Below the pieces are notes generated by a model, which made no database searches, was not told where the DNA came from, and saw only the letters and a program-made list of their open reading frames with translations. Both the position numbers and the translations under genes were made by a program. This document shows positions 28,406 through 36,857 of a stretch of 64,000 nucleotides of DNA, piece by piece (the stretch's first letter is position 1; every line of letters begins with the position of its first letter). The stretch covers positions 25,344 through 89,343 of the forward strand of contig NZ_JAAVTX010000011.1 of assembly GCF_012163145.1 (NCBI RefSeq), read 5' to 3'. The stretch comes from Falsiroseomonas frigidaquae (lineage in GTDB: Bacteria; Pseudomonadota; Alphaproteobacteria; Acetobacterales; Acetobacteraceae).

Positions 28406-29431
28406 TCAGGCCGCGGCCATGCAGCGGAAGCGCTGGCGATACTGATTGGGTGCGATGCCGGTGGCGCGCTTGAAAATCCGGCGGAATGCCGCCGGCTCCT
28501 GGTAGCCGACCTCGCCGGCGATGGAATCGATCGGCGTGTCGGTTGTCTCCAGCATCTGCTTGGCCTCCTCGATGCGGAGCGACTGCACATAGTCGAGCGG
28601 CAGGTAGCCCGTCGCGGCCTTGAAGCGGCGCATGAAGGTGCGTGCCGCCAATCCGGAAGCCTTTGCCATGCCTGCCACCGGATGGGCGCAGACATAGTTC
28701 TGCGCGATCCAGTCCTGCGCCGCGGCCACTGCCGCATCGTTATGTTGGGGCGGCCGGACGCGCGCAGCAAAAGGCAGCTGGCCATCGCTGCGGTCGCCGA
28801 ACAGGAACAGCTTGGCGGTCCGCCGCGCTTCCTCCTCGCCACAGAAACGCGCGACCAGGTAAAGCGCGAGATCGGTCCATGACGCCGAGGCACCGGACGT
28901 GACCAGCCGGTGGCCGGCGCCCGTCGTCACCAGAACACGCTCGGGATGCAGGCGCACCGCAGGATAGCGGCTCCGGATCTGTTCGGCGGCGGCCCAGTGG
29001 CACGTCGCATCCTCCCCATCGAGCAGCCCGGCCTCGGCGAGCAGGAGCGAGCCGGTGCAGACCGAGCAGATCAGCGCGCCCTGCGCGTGCTGCTGCCTCA
29101 GCCAGGCCGCGGCTGCCGGCCACAGCCCGCGCGTATCCTGGTCCCGCCCGATGGCGAGGTCGCCGACGATGACGATGTCGGCGCGTTTCGCCTGCGCGAA
29201 GGTAAGGTCCGGCGTGATGGGCAGGCCGACCACGTTCCGGAACGGCGCTGCCTGCTCGGCCACGATCCGCGGCACGAAGCGCCTGGGCCCCGGCGGCCAG
29301 CCGGTCATCATCTCCCAGCCCGAGCCCACGAAGGAAAACACCTCGTAGAAGCCGTTCAGCACGCCGGTCGCGATCTCCGGCATCGCCAGGAGGCAGACCG
29401 AGAGGCGGGCCGGGGCATAGGAGGCGACCAT
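28406..29431 (-). CDS. GlxA-type AraC family regulator (DJ-1/PfpI plus AraC HTH)
   Basis: 341 residues from ATG 29431. Residues about 5-185 are a DJ-1/PfpI-like domain with ICSVCTGSLLLAEAGLL (nucleophile-elbow Cys). Residues about 235-335 hold two AraC helix-turn-helix motifs (MAKASGLAARTFMRRFKAAT and IDSIAGEVGYQEPAAFRRIF). Such proteins are cytoplasmic activators or repressors responding to small metabolites. It converges with the TetR gene and is divergent from the nitroreductase-like gene, its likeliest target. Confidence 0.85.
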   Translation of the reverse strand: MVASYAPARLSVCLLAMPEIATGVLNGFYEVFSFVGSGWEMMTGWPPGPRRFVPRIVAEQAAPFRNVVGLPITPDLTFAQAKRADIVIVGDLAIGRDQDTRGLWPAAAAWLRQQHAQGALICSVCTGSLLLAEAGLLDGEDATCHWAAAEQIRSRYPAVRLHPERVLVTTGAGHRLVTSGASASWTDLALYLVARFCGEEEARRTAKLFLFGDRSDGQLPFAARVRPPQHNDAAVAAAQDWIAQNYVCAHPVAGMAKASGLAARTFMRRFKAATGYLPLDYVQSLRIEEAKQMLETTDTPIDSIAGEVGYQEPAAFRRIFKRATGIAPNQYRQRFRCMAAA

Positions 29432-29541
29432 GCAGCAAGCATGGCATATCTGGACCGTTTTCGTCCATTCCTGGCCTGACGCCCCGTCCGCCGACCATGC
29501 GACTGAATGGCATCGCAACCAGGCAGGATTGGAAGATCCCC

Positions 29542-30933
29542 ATGCTCGACACCACGAGACGCAAGCTTCAGGGCGCCACATTGCTTGGCGCCGGTACTGT
29601 CCTCGGCGGCCTTGGCTTCGCCCAGGGCGAGGGACTGACGGCCAAGGGCCGCATCCTTCTCGACTCCCTCTCCCCCAGGCCGCGCGGCCTGGTCGAGGCC
29701 ACGTCCTTTCCGTTGATCGAGGCGATCCATGGTCGCCGGTCCCGGCGCTTCGCGAAGGGCGCTTCGATCCCGGCCGGGCCTTTGGCCTTCACCTCGCGCC
29801 ACGCGCCCGAGCCGCTCGACCCGCTGGAGCAGATGCTGCTCATCGCGACCACAGCCGGCAATACGGGGTGGGCGGAGCTGTTCGCGCATCATCCCGGCTA
29901 CGCGCCGCAGATGCCGAACTACACCACCGCCGCGGGGGGGCGCAGCTTTCCCTCCTCGGCGGGTTTCAACACCTCGGAGTTCTTCTTCACCGACGACACC
30001 GGCGTGTACTTCCTGCCGACGCGGTCCATGTCTCCGATACCCAATGCGGGCGGCACGGACCTCCGCGCCTGGCTCGACGCGCACCGCGCCCGGATCGTGA
30101 AACTTGCCGATGGGCGGCTCAATATTCCAGCCGAGATGCCGCATATGGAAGGGCACAATACCTGGTGCGCGAATGTACGCGGCTCGACGCTGGTATTTCC
30201 GGTGGCCGATCTGGCGCAGCATGTGATCCTGTTGCTGCTCTATCTCGTGCAGAACGGCACGGGCATCTATGATGATGTGAACGGCCGCCCGATCCCGGGG
30301 CTAGAGCGCTACACGCACCGGCTGAATCTCCAAGCCGCCTATCCGATGACCTTCCTTGAACAGACCGCGCTTACCGACGTGTCTGTGGAGATGGGCACGG
30401 CCTGCTATGCGGGTGCGCTGATGCTGCAGGCGCTTGGCCTTGGTGGCTGGATGTACACGGGGCTCAACCCCTTCACCGTCCTGGGCGCGAGCGGCGACCC
30501 GTCGGTGCCGGGCCTCGGCTTTCGCTTCGAGATGCTCGAGGGCAACCCGCTGCCGCACTTCACTGGCCTGCCCGGCGTGTTCGAGGCGCATGTGCCACCA
30601 CACCACGCAAGCATGCGCGCGGCCGTTGAAGCGGCGGTCGCCCGCAAGTTCGGCGCGGGCGGGCCATTCGACCCGAAGCAGGGCGGACCCTACCGGGAGA
30701 ACGCGGCCGTCCGGTCGGGCGCTGCCACGATCGACGCCGAGGCGATCGAGATCACCACGCTGATGGCGCAGTACGTCTTCGAAACCTTCGGCCGCTTCCC
30801 GGCAAGGGTGCCCGCCGTGTTCCTCAATACATACCTGCAGGCCCATCGGCTCGACACCGAGTTCTACGACCGGCACTTCGCACCGGGTGCCTATCTGCGG
30901 ACCCATGCCGGGCACGACCGCAACTGGAGCTGA
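29542..30933 (+). CDS. nitroreductase-like protein with twin-arginine-type leader
   Basis: 463 residues from ATG 29542. The N-terminus (DTTRRKLQGATLLGAGTVLG) has an RR pair and hydrophobic stretch like a Tat leader. Residues about 55-65 (PLIEAIHGRRSRRFAKG) resemble the flavin-contacting start of nitroreductases, and LGLGGWMYTGLNPFTVLG about 310-327 resembles their later core, but the family match is weak. Much longer than the usual nitroreductase (about 200). Likely periplasmic if the leader is functional. Divergent from the GlxA-type regulator. Confidence 0.6.
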   Translation: MLDTTRRKLQGATLLGAGTVLGGLGFAQGEGLTAKGRILLDSLSPRPRGLVEATSFPLIEAIHGRRSRRFAKGASIPAGPLAFTSRHAPEPLDPLEQMLLIATTAGNTGWAELFAHHPGYAPQMPNYTTAAGGRSFPSSAGFNTSEFFFTDDTGVYFLPTRSMSPIPNAGGTDLRAWLDAHRARIVKLADGRLNIPAEMPHMEGHNTWCANVRGSTLVFPVADLAQHVILLLLYLVQNGTGIYDDVNGRPIPGLERYTHRLNLQAAYPMTFLEQTALTDVSVEMGTACYAGALMLQALGLGGWMYTGLNPFTVLGASGDPSVPGLGFRFEMLEGNPLPHFTGLPGVFEAHVPPHHASMRAAVEAAVARKFGAGGPFDPKQGGPYRENAAVRSGAATIDAEAIEITTLMAQYVFETFGRFPARVPAVFLNTYLQAHRLDTEFYDRHFAPGAYLRTHAGHDRNWS

Positions 30934-31224
30934 AACGGCTGTGGTGAATCAGCGGGACCCGGTGCGAAGGGCTGCACCGGGTCCCACAGGCGGAAGGTCG
31001 GCGCAAGACAATTCGGATGGCTGGGGGCCTGGATCCAGCCGGGTCGGCCAGGAGCTCCTTTCCTGGCGTAGCCGCACCTGAGGCAGTCAGGCCGCTAGGA
31101 CTGCGCAGGATGACGTTGACCGCGCACCTGTCCCTGCACCATCGCCACGCGTGGGATGCCGGCATCCGTCTTGCGGTTCCCCGCCCGCGAGGCGACGACG
31201 AGCAGCTCGGCCAGTTGCTGTTGC

Positions 31225-31459
31225 ATGGAGGTGCTGACCCGCTACATGGCCAAGGAGTTCGGCCCGCGCCGCATCCGCGCCAACGCCGTATCACCGGGCG
31301 CGATCCGGACCGAACCGGGCGGCGTTGCTCGCGTCGCAGACGGCGCTGGTCCATGTGGGCGAGGCGGAGGTTGGCCGTGTAATCGTCAGCCTGCTCACCG
31401 GCGATCTGGGCTGGGTGAACGGTCAGTCGATCGAGGTTGACGGTGGCTACTGCATCTGA
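31225..31459 (+). pseudogene. decayed short-chain dehydrogenase C-terminus
   Basis: Starts inside the SDR fold: VLTRYMAKEFGPRRIRANAV then SPGAIRTEPGG, which is the usual helix after the YxxxK motif and the following strand. The frame then shifts; GWVNGQSIEVDGGY, the typical SDR C-terminus, follows in another frame and ends at 31459. The N-terminal Rossmann half is absent. The 290 bp upstream (30934-31224) show nothing coding. The decayed gene abuts the VOC gene. Confidence 0.65.
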
Positions 31460-31472
31460 GGGAGGAGCGACC

Positions 31473-31883
31473 ATGCTCGACCACATCTTTCTGCCGGTCA
31501 GCGACCTCGCGCGCTCGATCGCCTTTTACCAGGCAGCGCTGGCGCCGCTCGGCATCACGGACCGGCTAGATTTCGACGGCCGCGATGGCCCGCCTGGCCA
31601 TCCCGACCTCAAAGGGTTCGGTGCGAACGGGCGCATGATCCTCTGGCTCCGTGCAGGGGAGGCCAAGGGCCAAGTGGCGCATGTCGGCTTCGTGGCGCGC
31701 TCGCGCCAGGCGGTCGATGCGGCGCATGCGGCGGCAATGGCGGCGGGGGCCACGGATAATGGCGCGCCCGGCCCACGACTCCATTACGACCCGCGATACT
31801 ACGCAGCCAACGTCCTCGATCCGGACGGCTACAGCCTGGAATTCGTGTTCAAGAGCTGGCAGCACCCGCAGTCAGACGGCTGA
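31473..31883 (+). CDS. VOC family (glyoxalase-like) protein
   Basis: 136 residues from ATG 31473, with a perfect GGAGGAG ribosome site 6 bp upstream. DHIFLPVSDLARSIAFYQAA at the N-terminus and NVLDPDGYSLEFVFKSW at the C-terminus bracket the metal-binding His and Glu of the vicinal oxygen chelate fold. The reaction is not specified by the sequence: lyase, dioxygenase or resistance roles are possible. Confidence 0.85.
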   Translation: MLDHIFLPVSDLARSIAFYQAALAPLGITDRLDFDGRDGPPGHPDLKGFGANGRMILWLRAGEAKGQVAHVGFVARSRQAVDAAHAAAMAAGATDNGAPGPRLHYDPRYYAANVLDPDGYSLEFVFKSWQHPQSDG

Positions 31884-32042
31884 TGATCTGCGGAGCCAGG
31901 ATGAACCACATTCTCGAAGGGCCGGATGAAGCCTGCGAGGCGGAGCCTGGCTGCTCACCTGGCGTGAAGCACCGGGCCTTCGCGCTGGGCCAGGACTCGA
32001 CGCGGCCCTGCAGGATGCCGTGGTTCCGCTGAACAGCGCTGG

Positions 32043-32243
32043 TCATTTGCTGCGCACCGTGGATCCGCTGATACACGGCGCAATCCGGCGGGCGACCACC
32101 ACCTCGACATCGTCGCCGAACTCGACAACGATATGGTCGGGCACCTGGACCCTGATGCGCGCGCCAGCGTGCCGTAGGTGGACGCGGTAGCGCGTCCCGG
32201 GCGTCCATCGACAATCCACTGGCGGTGCAACCGAGCGCAGCAA
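32043..32243 (-). pseudogene. possible TOBE-domain remnant of an ABC importer ATPase
   Basis: A 66-codon frame with a readable strand pattern TRYRVHLRHAGARIRVQVPD then FGDDVEVVV, reminiscent of a TOBE ligand-binding domain at the C-terminus of ABC ATPases. No ATPase core accompanies it. The rest of 31884-32245 shows nothing else. Tentative. Confidence 0.3.
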
Positions 32244-32245
32244 CG

Positions 32246-32276
32246 CAAAAAGCCCACCGGCTTACGCCGATGGGCT
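32246..32276 (-). terminator. rho-independent terminator, probably the original tRNA-fMet terminator
   Basis: On the minus strand AGCCCATCGGC-GTAA-GCCGGTGGGCT forms an 11-bp stem (one G-T pair) followed by TTTT. Nothing on the minus strand ends here except the att copy 30 bp away, so it most likely terminated the tRNA-fMet gene before the element separated them by 31.6 kb. Confidence 0.65.
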
Positions 32277-32305
32277 GATGGATGTTTTACGGACCTAATC
32301 GAATG

Positions 32306-32316
32306 GGATGCGGGGA
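32306..32316. repeat. attL core
   Basis: GGATGCGGGGA, identical and in the same orientation to the 3' end of the tRNA-fMet gene at 63900-63910. To its left lies the probable tRNA terminator. Confidence 0.65.
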
Positions 32317-32448
32317 GGCGAACTAAGCGCCGCTTCATTCACGTAGCCTGGGACATCGGACCGAAGCCGGCGAGCATCTGAGCCTGCCGGTTGTCTCCGG
32401 CATCCTCTATCTCGCTTGCTCTTGGTTCGGTTCCCACTGCGGGAATCG
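32317..32448. other. possible origin of transfer
   Basis: Noncoding stretch between attL and the mobC-like gene. It contains an imperfect inverted repeat (CCGGC ... GCCGG, near 32368-32390). Position upstream of mobC and relaxase is usual for oriT. Not otherwise supported. Confidence 0.25.
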
Positions 32449-32826
32449 ATGGGCAAGCCAAGGAAGCCGAAGACCACACCGATCTCGATCCGGTTGACGG
32501 ATGCAGAGCGCGACGAGTTGATCGGTCGCGCGGGCCAACGCAACTTAAGCGACTACATCCGGGCGTGCCTCTTCGGCATGGCGGCCAAGGCGCGGAACGC
32601 GAAGGCCCCAGCGCCGGCCTCGCGCGAGCTCGCGCATATCCTGGCGCGCCTTGGAGCATCAGACCTTGGCCCTAGCCTTCGCGAACTTGCTTACGCCGCG
32701 AAGATCGGGGCATTGCCGGTCACGCCGGAAGTCGAAGGCGCCATCAAGTCGAGCTGCGATGCCATCGTCGCGCTTCGCGCCGAGCTCATGCAGGCGGTGG
32801 GACTGAAGGAGGACCGGGTTCCATGA
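32449..32826 (+). CDS. MobC-like relaxosome accessory protein
   Basis: 125 residues from ATG 32449 (an in-frame codon further upstream gives an unlikely N-terminus). KTTPISIRLTDAERDELIGR near the N-terminus is a ribbon-helix-helix motif, and NLSDYIRACLFG follows, as in MobC/NikA-type proteins that bind oriT and assist the relaxase. The stop overlaps the relaxase start (ATGA). Confidence 0.75.
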   Translation: MGKPRKPKTTPISIRLTDAERDELIGRAGQRNLSDYIRACLFGMAAKARNAKAPAPASRELAHILARLGASDLGPSLRELAYAAKIGALPVTPEVEGAIKSSCDAIVALRAELMQAVGLKEDRVP

Positions 32827-34097
32827 TCCTCAAGGCCAGCCAGCGTGCCGGCGGTAAGCAGCTCGCCGTGCACCTTCTTCGCGATGACGAAAACGACCAT
32901 GTCGAACTGCACCAGATACGCGGGTTCGTGGCCGACGATCTGACGGGCGCGCTTCGGGAGGCCTATGCGGTCAGCCGCGGGACGAAGTGCACGCAATATC
33001 TCTTCTCGGTTAGCTTCAGTCCGCCCCAGGAGGAGAAGGTTAGCGTCGCGACATTCGAATCTGCGATCGATGAGCTTGAGCGCCGGGTGGGGCTATCCGG
33101 CCAACCGCGGGTGATCGTCTTCCATGAAAAGAACGGGCGTCGGCACGCGCACTGCGTTTGGTCGCGCATCCGCGCTGATGATCTTCGCGCGGTCAACATG
33201 GCACACTTCAAGCTGAAGCTGCGGGAGTTATCGCGTGAGCTCTATATCGAGAATGGCTGGAAAATGCCGCTCGGCCTAGTCAACAGCGAAGAGCGCAATC
33301 CACTCAATTTCACACGCGACGAATGGCAGCAAGCCAAACGCATTAGCCGCGATGCGGCAGGCATAAAGGCCGCGTTCCAGGATAGCTGGGCAACGTCCGA
33401 TTCTCGGCAGGCCTTTATCCAAGCGCTGGAAGCCCGCGGCTATTACCTTGCGCAGGGCGACCGGCGCGGCTTCGTCGCGGTGGATTATCTCGGTGAGGTT
33501 TATTCCCTCTCCCGCTGGAGCGGCATACGGACCAAGGATCTTGCGAAGCGACTTGGCGACCCAGCCGCTTTGCCGGGCGTCGATGCGCTGAAAGCGCAAC
33601 TCATGGAGAAGGTGGCCGATAAGCTCGCGTCCTTTGCCAGCGAGATCAAGGGCGAGTTCGAAAGCGCACGCCTCGGCCTCCAGGAGCAGAAGAAGCGTCT
33701 TGTCGCTTGGCAGCGGGATGAGCGCGCGATGCTACGAGACTTGCAGGCCGCAAGGGCCGTCGCCGAGGCGCGCACCCGCGCCGAGAGGTTTCGGTCAGGA
33801 CTTAAGGGGCTTTGGGACCGTTTGACCGGCAGGCGCTTAAAGATCGCCGGTCAGAACGAAGCGGATTATATCGCCTCTAAGCGCCGGGATGCGGAAGAAC
33901 ACCAAGCGCTGGTCGATCGCCAACTGGCGGAACGCCGGACGCTCCAACGGAAGATTGCCGAGCGACAGGTTCACCTGGATCGCGAGCTATCTGAACTGCA
34001 CGGCAGACCACCTATAAATCGAGAGCTGTCTATAAACACTCATGATCGGTCCCCGGTGCAGCGATCGAGGCGCCGCAATCCCACTTTATCACCCTAA
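32823..34097 (+). CDS. MOBP-like relaxase
   Basis: 424 residues. Residues about 1-160 carry the relaxase fold; the metal-binding histidine motif is FHEKNGRRHAHCVWSRI (about 98-114). The C-terminal half is Arg/Lys/Glu-rich coiled coil (LAERRTLQRKIAERQVHLDR). It would nick oriT and lead the strand to a recipient. Translationally coupled to the MobC-like gene. Its stop codon is inside the stem of the terminator. Confidence 0.8.
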   Translation: MILKASQRAGGKQLAVHLLRDDENDHVELHQIRGFVADDLTGALREAYAVSRGTKCTQYLFSVSFSPPQEEKVSVATFESAIDELERRVGLSGQPRVIVFHEKNGRRHAHCVWSRIRADDLRAVNMAHFKLKLRELSRELYIENGWKMPLGLVNSEERNPLNFTRDEWQQAKRISRDAAGIKAAFQDSWATSDSRQAFIQALEARGYYLAQGDRRGFVAVDYLGEVYSLSRWSGIRTKDLAKRLGDPAALPGVDALKAQLMEKVADKLASFASEIKGEFESARLGLQEQKKRLVAWQRDERAMLRDLQAARAVAEARTRAERFRSGLKGLWDRLTGRRLKIAGQNEADYIASKRRDAEEHQALVDRQLAERRTLQRKIAERQVHLDRELSELHGRPPINRELSINTHDRSPVQRSRRRNPTLSP

Positions 34098-34122
34098 TAC
34101 TTTTTGGCGCTCAAGTATTAGG
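34093..34122. terminator. hairpin between relaxase and avidin genes
   Basis: CCTAATACTT, 10-base loop, AAGTATTAGG: a perfect 10-bp stem between the convergent ends of relaxase (+) and avidin (-). Only short T/A runs flank it, so it is a candidate bidirectional terminator. Confidence 0.45.
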
Positions 34123-34176
34123 TGCGTTTCCTGGCTAAGCAACAGATTGGCAGCATTTCCGGGTTGCCTGAGAACT

Positions 34177-34560
34177 TTAGCGCCGAAAGCGATCTGTGCC
34201 AGCAAAGACCGACTGCCACATACGGGTTGGCTCCGCTGCTTCGGGGATGTTCGTAGTCATGTGCCAGAGCGTGATTATCACGTCGTGTCCGTCGTCGTTG
34301 ACCATCTGTCCTACCCACGCGGTGAGTGCCGCAGTCGGCCAGTTCACTACGAAAGAGATCAGATCGCCGTTCACATAACCTGTAAGCTGCCCTGTGATAG
34401 GTTGCCCTTCGCCGCTCACAGCACTTTCGTACGCGCCAGCAACAGTCCCGTTCGTGACGGTTAGAGTAGCTCGAGACCCTAGCTGATTGCGCCAAACGCC
34501 AGAGAAATCAACAGGTAGCGCACTGGAACCAGCTTGCAGAAGGGCTTGCTCATGCTGCAT
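34177..34560 (-). CDS. avidin/streptavidin family biotin-binding protein
   Basis: 127 residues from ATG 34560 (GAGG ribosome site 7 bp before; the frame also extends to a TTG at 34653). The whole core aligns by eye with streptavidin: GVWRNQLGS (Trp23, Asn25, Leu27, Ser29), AYESAV (Tyr44, Ser46, Val48), then Trp74, Thr80, Trp82, Trp99, Trp115 and Asp123 in GTDRF. These match the residues that hold biotin, including the four tryptophans and the ureido-binding Asn, Ser, Tyr and Asp; streptavidin Ser88 is Ala. Neither start gives a signal peptide, whereas known avidins are mostly secreted. Divergent from a permease gene and near a biotin ligase gene. Confidence 0.85.
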   Translation of the reverse strand: MQHEQALLQAGSSALPVDFSGVWRNQLGSRATLTVTNGTVAGAYESAVSGEGQPITGQLTGYVNGDLISFVVNWPTAALTAWVGQMVNDDGHDVIITLWHMTTNIPEAAEPTRMWQSVFAGTDRFRR

Positions 34561-34859
34561 GGCGACCTCGATCTCGGCTCGATGCGAGCATAGGCGAGTC
34601 AATGATCGAAATGCAACGTGTGACAGAACAAGGCCCCCGGACTCGACGATCAAGCCGGTGTCCTACCTTATATGGTGCTGCGAGGCGTCGGCCTGAGGCA
34701 TAGCGCCCGGCCGCCACATTCGAGATCTGCGCTTCCCGATGAGGTAACAGATTTGTCTGCTCATCTTCGTTGCCATCGCAAACTTATTCAGTCACAGTTA
34801 GCCCCACAGCCGGTTTCGAACCTTACTCGATCATTGTTTATCCTTTGGAGACAGTGGCA
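34561..34859. promoter_or_regulatory. divergent promoter region avidin / permease
   Basis: 299 bp between the avidin start and the permease start. Composition is mixed and AT-richer than the host part. I looked for a BioR-like box (TTATNNATAA) and did not find one. A ribosome site GGAG precedes the permease ATG. Confidence 0.4.
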
Positions 34860-35831
34860 ATGCAGCATGGTCGACCTTACGGGAGCGATATTGCCATTGC
34901 TGCCGCATTCGGCGCACTAGCCGCGACCGGGTATGCCCTTCAGCACCCATTTTCAAAGCCTGCCGCGACGAGGATTGGCTCTTCATTTAGCGCCGGGCTA
35001 TGGCTAGTGATTTTGACGGAACTTGTCTTGGCATCGGCTGCTGTTGCTCTATTAATCGCAAGCTCAAAAATCCGAGAGCAAGCGGCGTCAATTTTCGTCG
35101 GTAGAACTAATTTGACTGGGCTACTCCTAAATTGTTTCGTCGGCGCGGTCTCGCTACTAACATATTTATACGCCATCTCGATTGCCGATCAAATTTTCCT
35201 CGCAGCGATCCTGAACTGCTTTCCGTTCTGGCATGCCCTGATCGGCAGTTGGTTTTTTTCGAAAGCCAAAATGAGGCTAGCAGAGTGGGGAGTATTTGTA
35301 GCAGCACTGACAACGATTATATTGATTTCGGCATCCGATTTTGAACGCGGGGGTATCTGGCAATTCTTTTTATTCTCCCTTACACCTATTGGATTCTCCC
35401 TCGGAGTTTTCATTCGGGCGTCCTATTGGGGCACACTTGGACCACTGCCGTTTCTCTGCGCAACGACGATCTTTAACGCGCCAATTTTCTTGACCGGCTG
35501 CATAATTGCCTTGGGGGCGTCGTTTAACTGGAATACATTCATGGGCATTCTAAATGAAGATCTAGTATTTTTCGGTATTGGAGCGCTATCTTCCGTTGGC
35601 GCTACATATTTTTTGCACCGAGGGCACTCGATTTCGCCGAAAGTTAGTTGGGTGGCCGGATTTATGCTTTTTCTGGTTCCAGGAATGACGGCATTCTTAA
35701 GCTACGCCACTATTCGACTTTTTAAGACTGATATTCCCTTTGAATTTAGATATGTTGTGCTTTCCGCACTAATGATGGTTTACCTGCTGACATATTACTC
35801 ATACACTCAATGGACCGAATTAAAAAGATAA
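34860..35831 (+). CDS. DMT/EamA-like ten-helix permease
   Basis: 323 residues from ATG 34860 (GGAG ribosome site 10 bp before). About ten hydrophobic helices, for example AIAAAFGALAATGYALQHPF, LLLNCFVGAVSLLTYLYAIS, VFVAALTTIILISA and FGIGALSSVGATYFLHRGHS, in two halves as in the drug/metabolite transporter superfamily. Substrate not evident; because of its neighbours (avidin, biotin ligase, BPL_N) a biotin or biotin-precursor substrate is plausible but unproven. Distinctly AT-rich, unlike the host genes. Confidence 0.75.
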   Translation: MQHGRPYGSDIAIAAAFGALAATGYALQHPFSKPAATRIGSSFSAGLWLVILTELVLASAAVALLIASSKIREQAASIFVGRTNLTGLLLNCFVGAVSLLTYLYAISIADQIFLAAILNCFPFWHALIGSWFFSKAKMRLAEWGVFVAALTTIILISASDFERGGIWQFFLFSLTPIGFSLGVFIRASYWGTLGPLPFLCATTIFNAPIFLTGCIIALGASFNWNTFMGILNEDLVFFGIGALSSVGATYFLHRGHSISPKVSWVAGFMLFLVPGMTAFLSYATIRLFKTDIPFEFRYVVLSALMMVYLLTYYSYTQWTELKR

Positions 35832-35947
35832 CTGCTTGGCTTGCAATGCGATTCTTTGTCGCATCGAGGAACTCGAGCGTGTGGAACGCCAATCCTCACC
35901 CCGCCTCTGAAAGGCCAGTAGGCCATGGCGCGAAAAGCGAGCCTGTT

Positions 35948-35964
35948 GCGGGAGAATCTCCCGC
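35948..35964. terminator. inverted repeat between convergent permease and biotin ligase genes
   Basis: GCGGGAGA-A-TCTCCCGC, a perfect 8-bp dyad between two converging genes, followed by a short T-rich stretch. Likely terminator, possibly bidirectional. Confidence 0.4.
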
Positions 35965-36007
35965 CGCTCTTATTGGAAGGTATCCACCGCCGATGCTTTA
36001 GCCGCAC

Positions 36008-36754
36008 TTAGGGCGCCTTCAGGATGACTTCGCCGGTGATGAGCCTCGATATAGAGCCATCGCTCTTCTTAAGGATAAGAGCACCATCAATGTCGATTCC
36101 CTCGTAAATTCCTTCCTCATAAAACGTCTTATTATGCCCTAGGCCAACAGTAACTCTTTCGCCAAGCCTGTGAGCGCACTGCAAATAGGCTAATCGGATG
36201 GCTGCAAATCCTTTTTGAACCCACAAATCTAGGAACGCGCAAAATCTTATGTTCAGCCGCTCTATGATGGCATCGCGGCTCGCTTGTGGAAATCCAAGTG
36301 AATGAAGCGCACCCGGCGGATACACCATCCCCGCCCCCTCAGGGTGATGCCTTACGTTGACGCCAGTTCCGACGACGATCCAGCCGGGAGTCCTATCTGA
36401 GTAAGCTCCAGCTTCAATGAGAGATCCGCCCACCTTTCTTTCTTGCAGTATAAGGTCGTTTGGCCATTTAAACGAAATACCTGAGTTTGCTCCAAGCGCG
36501 TCATCGATCGCCGCCTTTACCGCCAAGGCGTTTACGAAAGGGAGTTCGCCAACGCTCGGCCACGTTGGTTGGGGCCTGAGCAAAATTGACCAGAAGACAT
36601 TGCCCTCTTCAGATATCCATTGACGATCGTGGCGGCCACGCCCCGCGGTCTGGCGGCGGGCCCAAACGACAGTAAGGTGACCACCCGCCTCACTCGTCAA
36701 TCGCTTTAAGTCATCATTTGTGCTTCCGGTCACGTCCTTCTCAATTACCAGCAT
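36008..36754 (-). CDS. birA: biotin--protein ligase catalytic domain (BirA-like, no HTH)
   Basis: 248 residues from ATG 36754, chosen for the strong GGGAGGAA site five bases before it. Signatures: TAGRGRHDRQWISEEGNVFW (biotin/adenylate loop), FKWPNDLI and KVGGSLIE with the catalytic Lys, then WIVVGTGVNV; a C-terminal SH3-like domain (GIYEGIDIDGALILKKSDGS). No N-terminal helix-turn-helix, so it is a ligase without repressor function. It lies in the mobile element and is AT-richer than the host, so it should be an extra copy. Gene order: BPL_N protein upstream, permease convergent downstream. Confidence 0.88.
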   Translation of the reverse strand: MLVIEKDVTGSTNDDLKRLTSEAGGHLTVVWARRQTAGRGRHDRQWISEEGNVFWSILLRPQPTWPSVGELPFVNALAVKAAIDDALGANSGISFKWPNDLILQERKVGGSLIEAGAYSDRTPGWIVVGTGVNVRHHPEGAGMVYPPGALHSLGFPQASRDAIIERLNIRFCAFLDLWVQKGFAAIRLAYLQCAHRLGERVTVGLGHNKTFYEEGIYEGIDIDGALILKKSDGSISRLITGEVILKAP

Positions 36755-36857
36755 CGATTCCTCCCGGATAGGTTGCATTCAGCGCTTAGCTGCCGCGTTT
36801 CTTTTCGACGGACCTACGCGTGCGTTTACGGGCCACAGAATGAACGCGGACGTGGAT

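Noticed and set aside
34561-34859. BioR box between avidin and permease
   Set aside because: The TTATNNATAA pattern does not occur; no biotin-type operator can be claimed.
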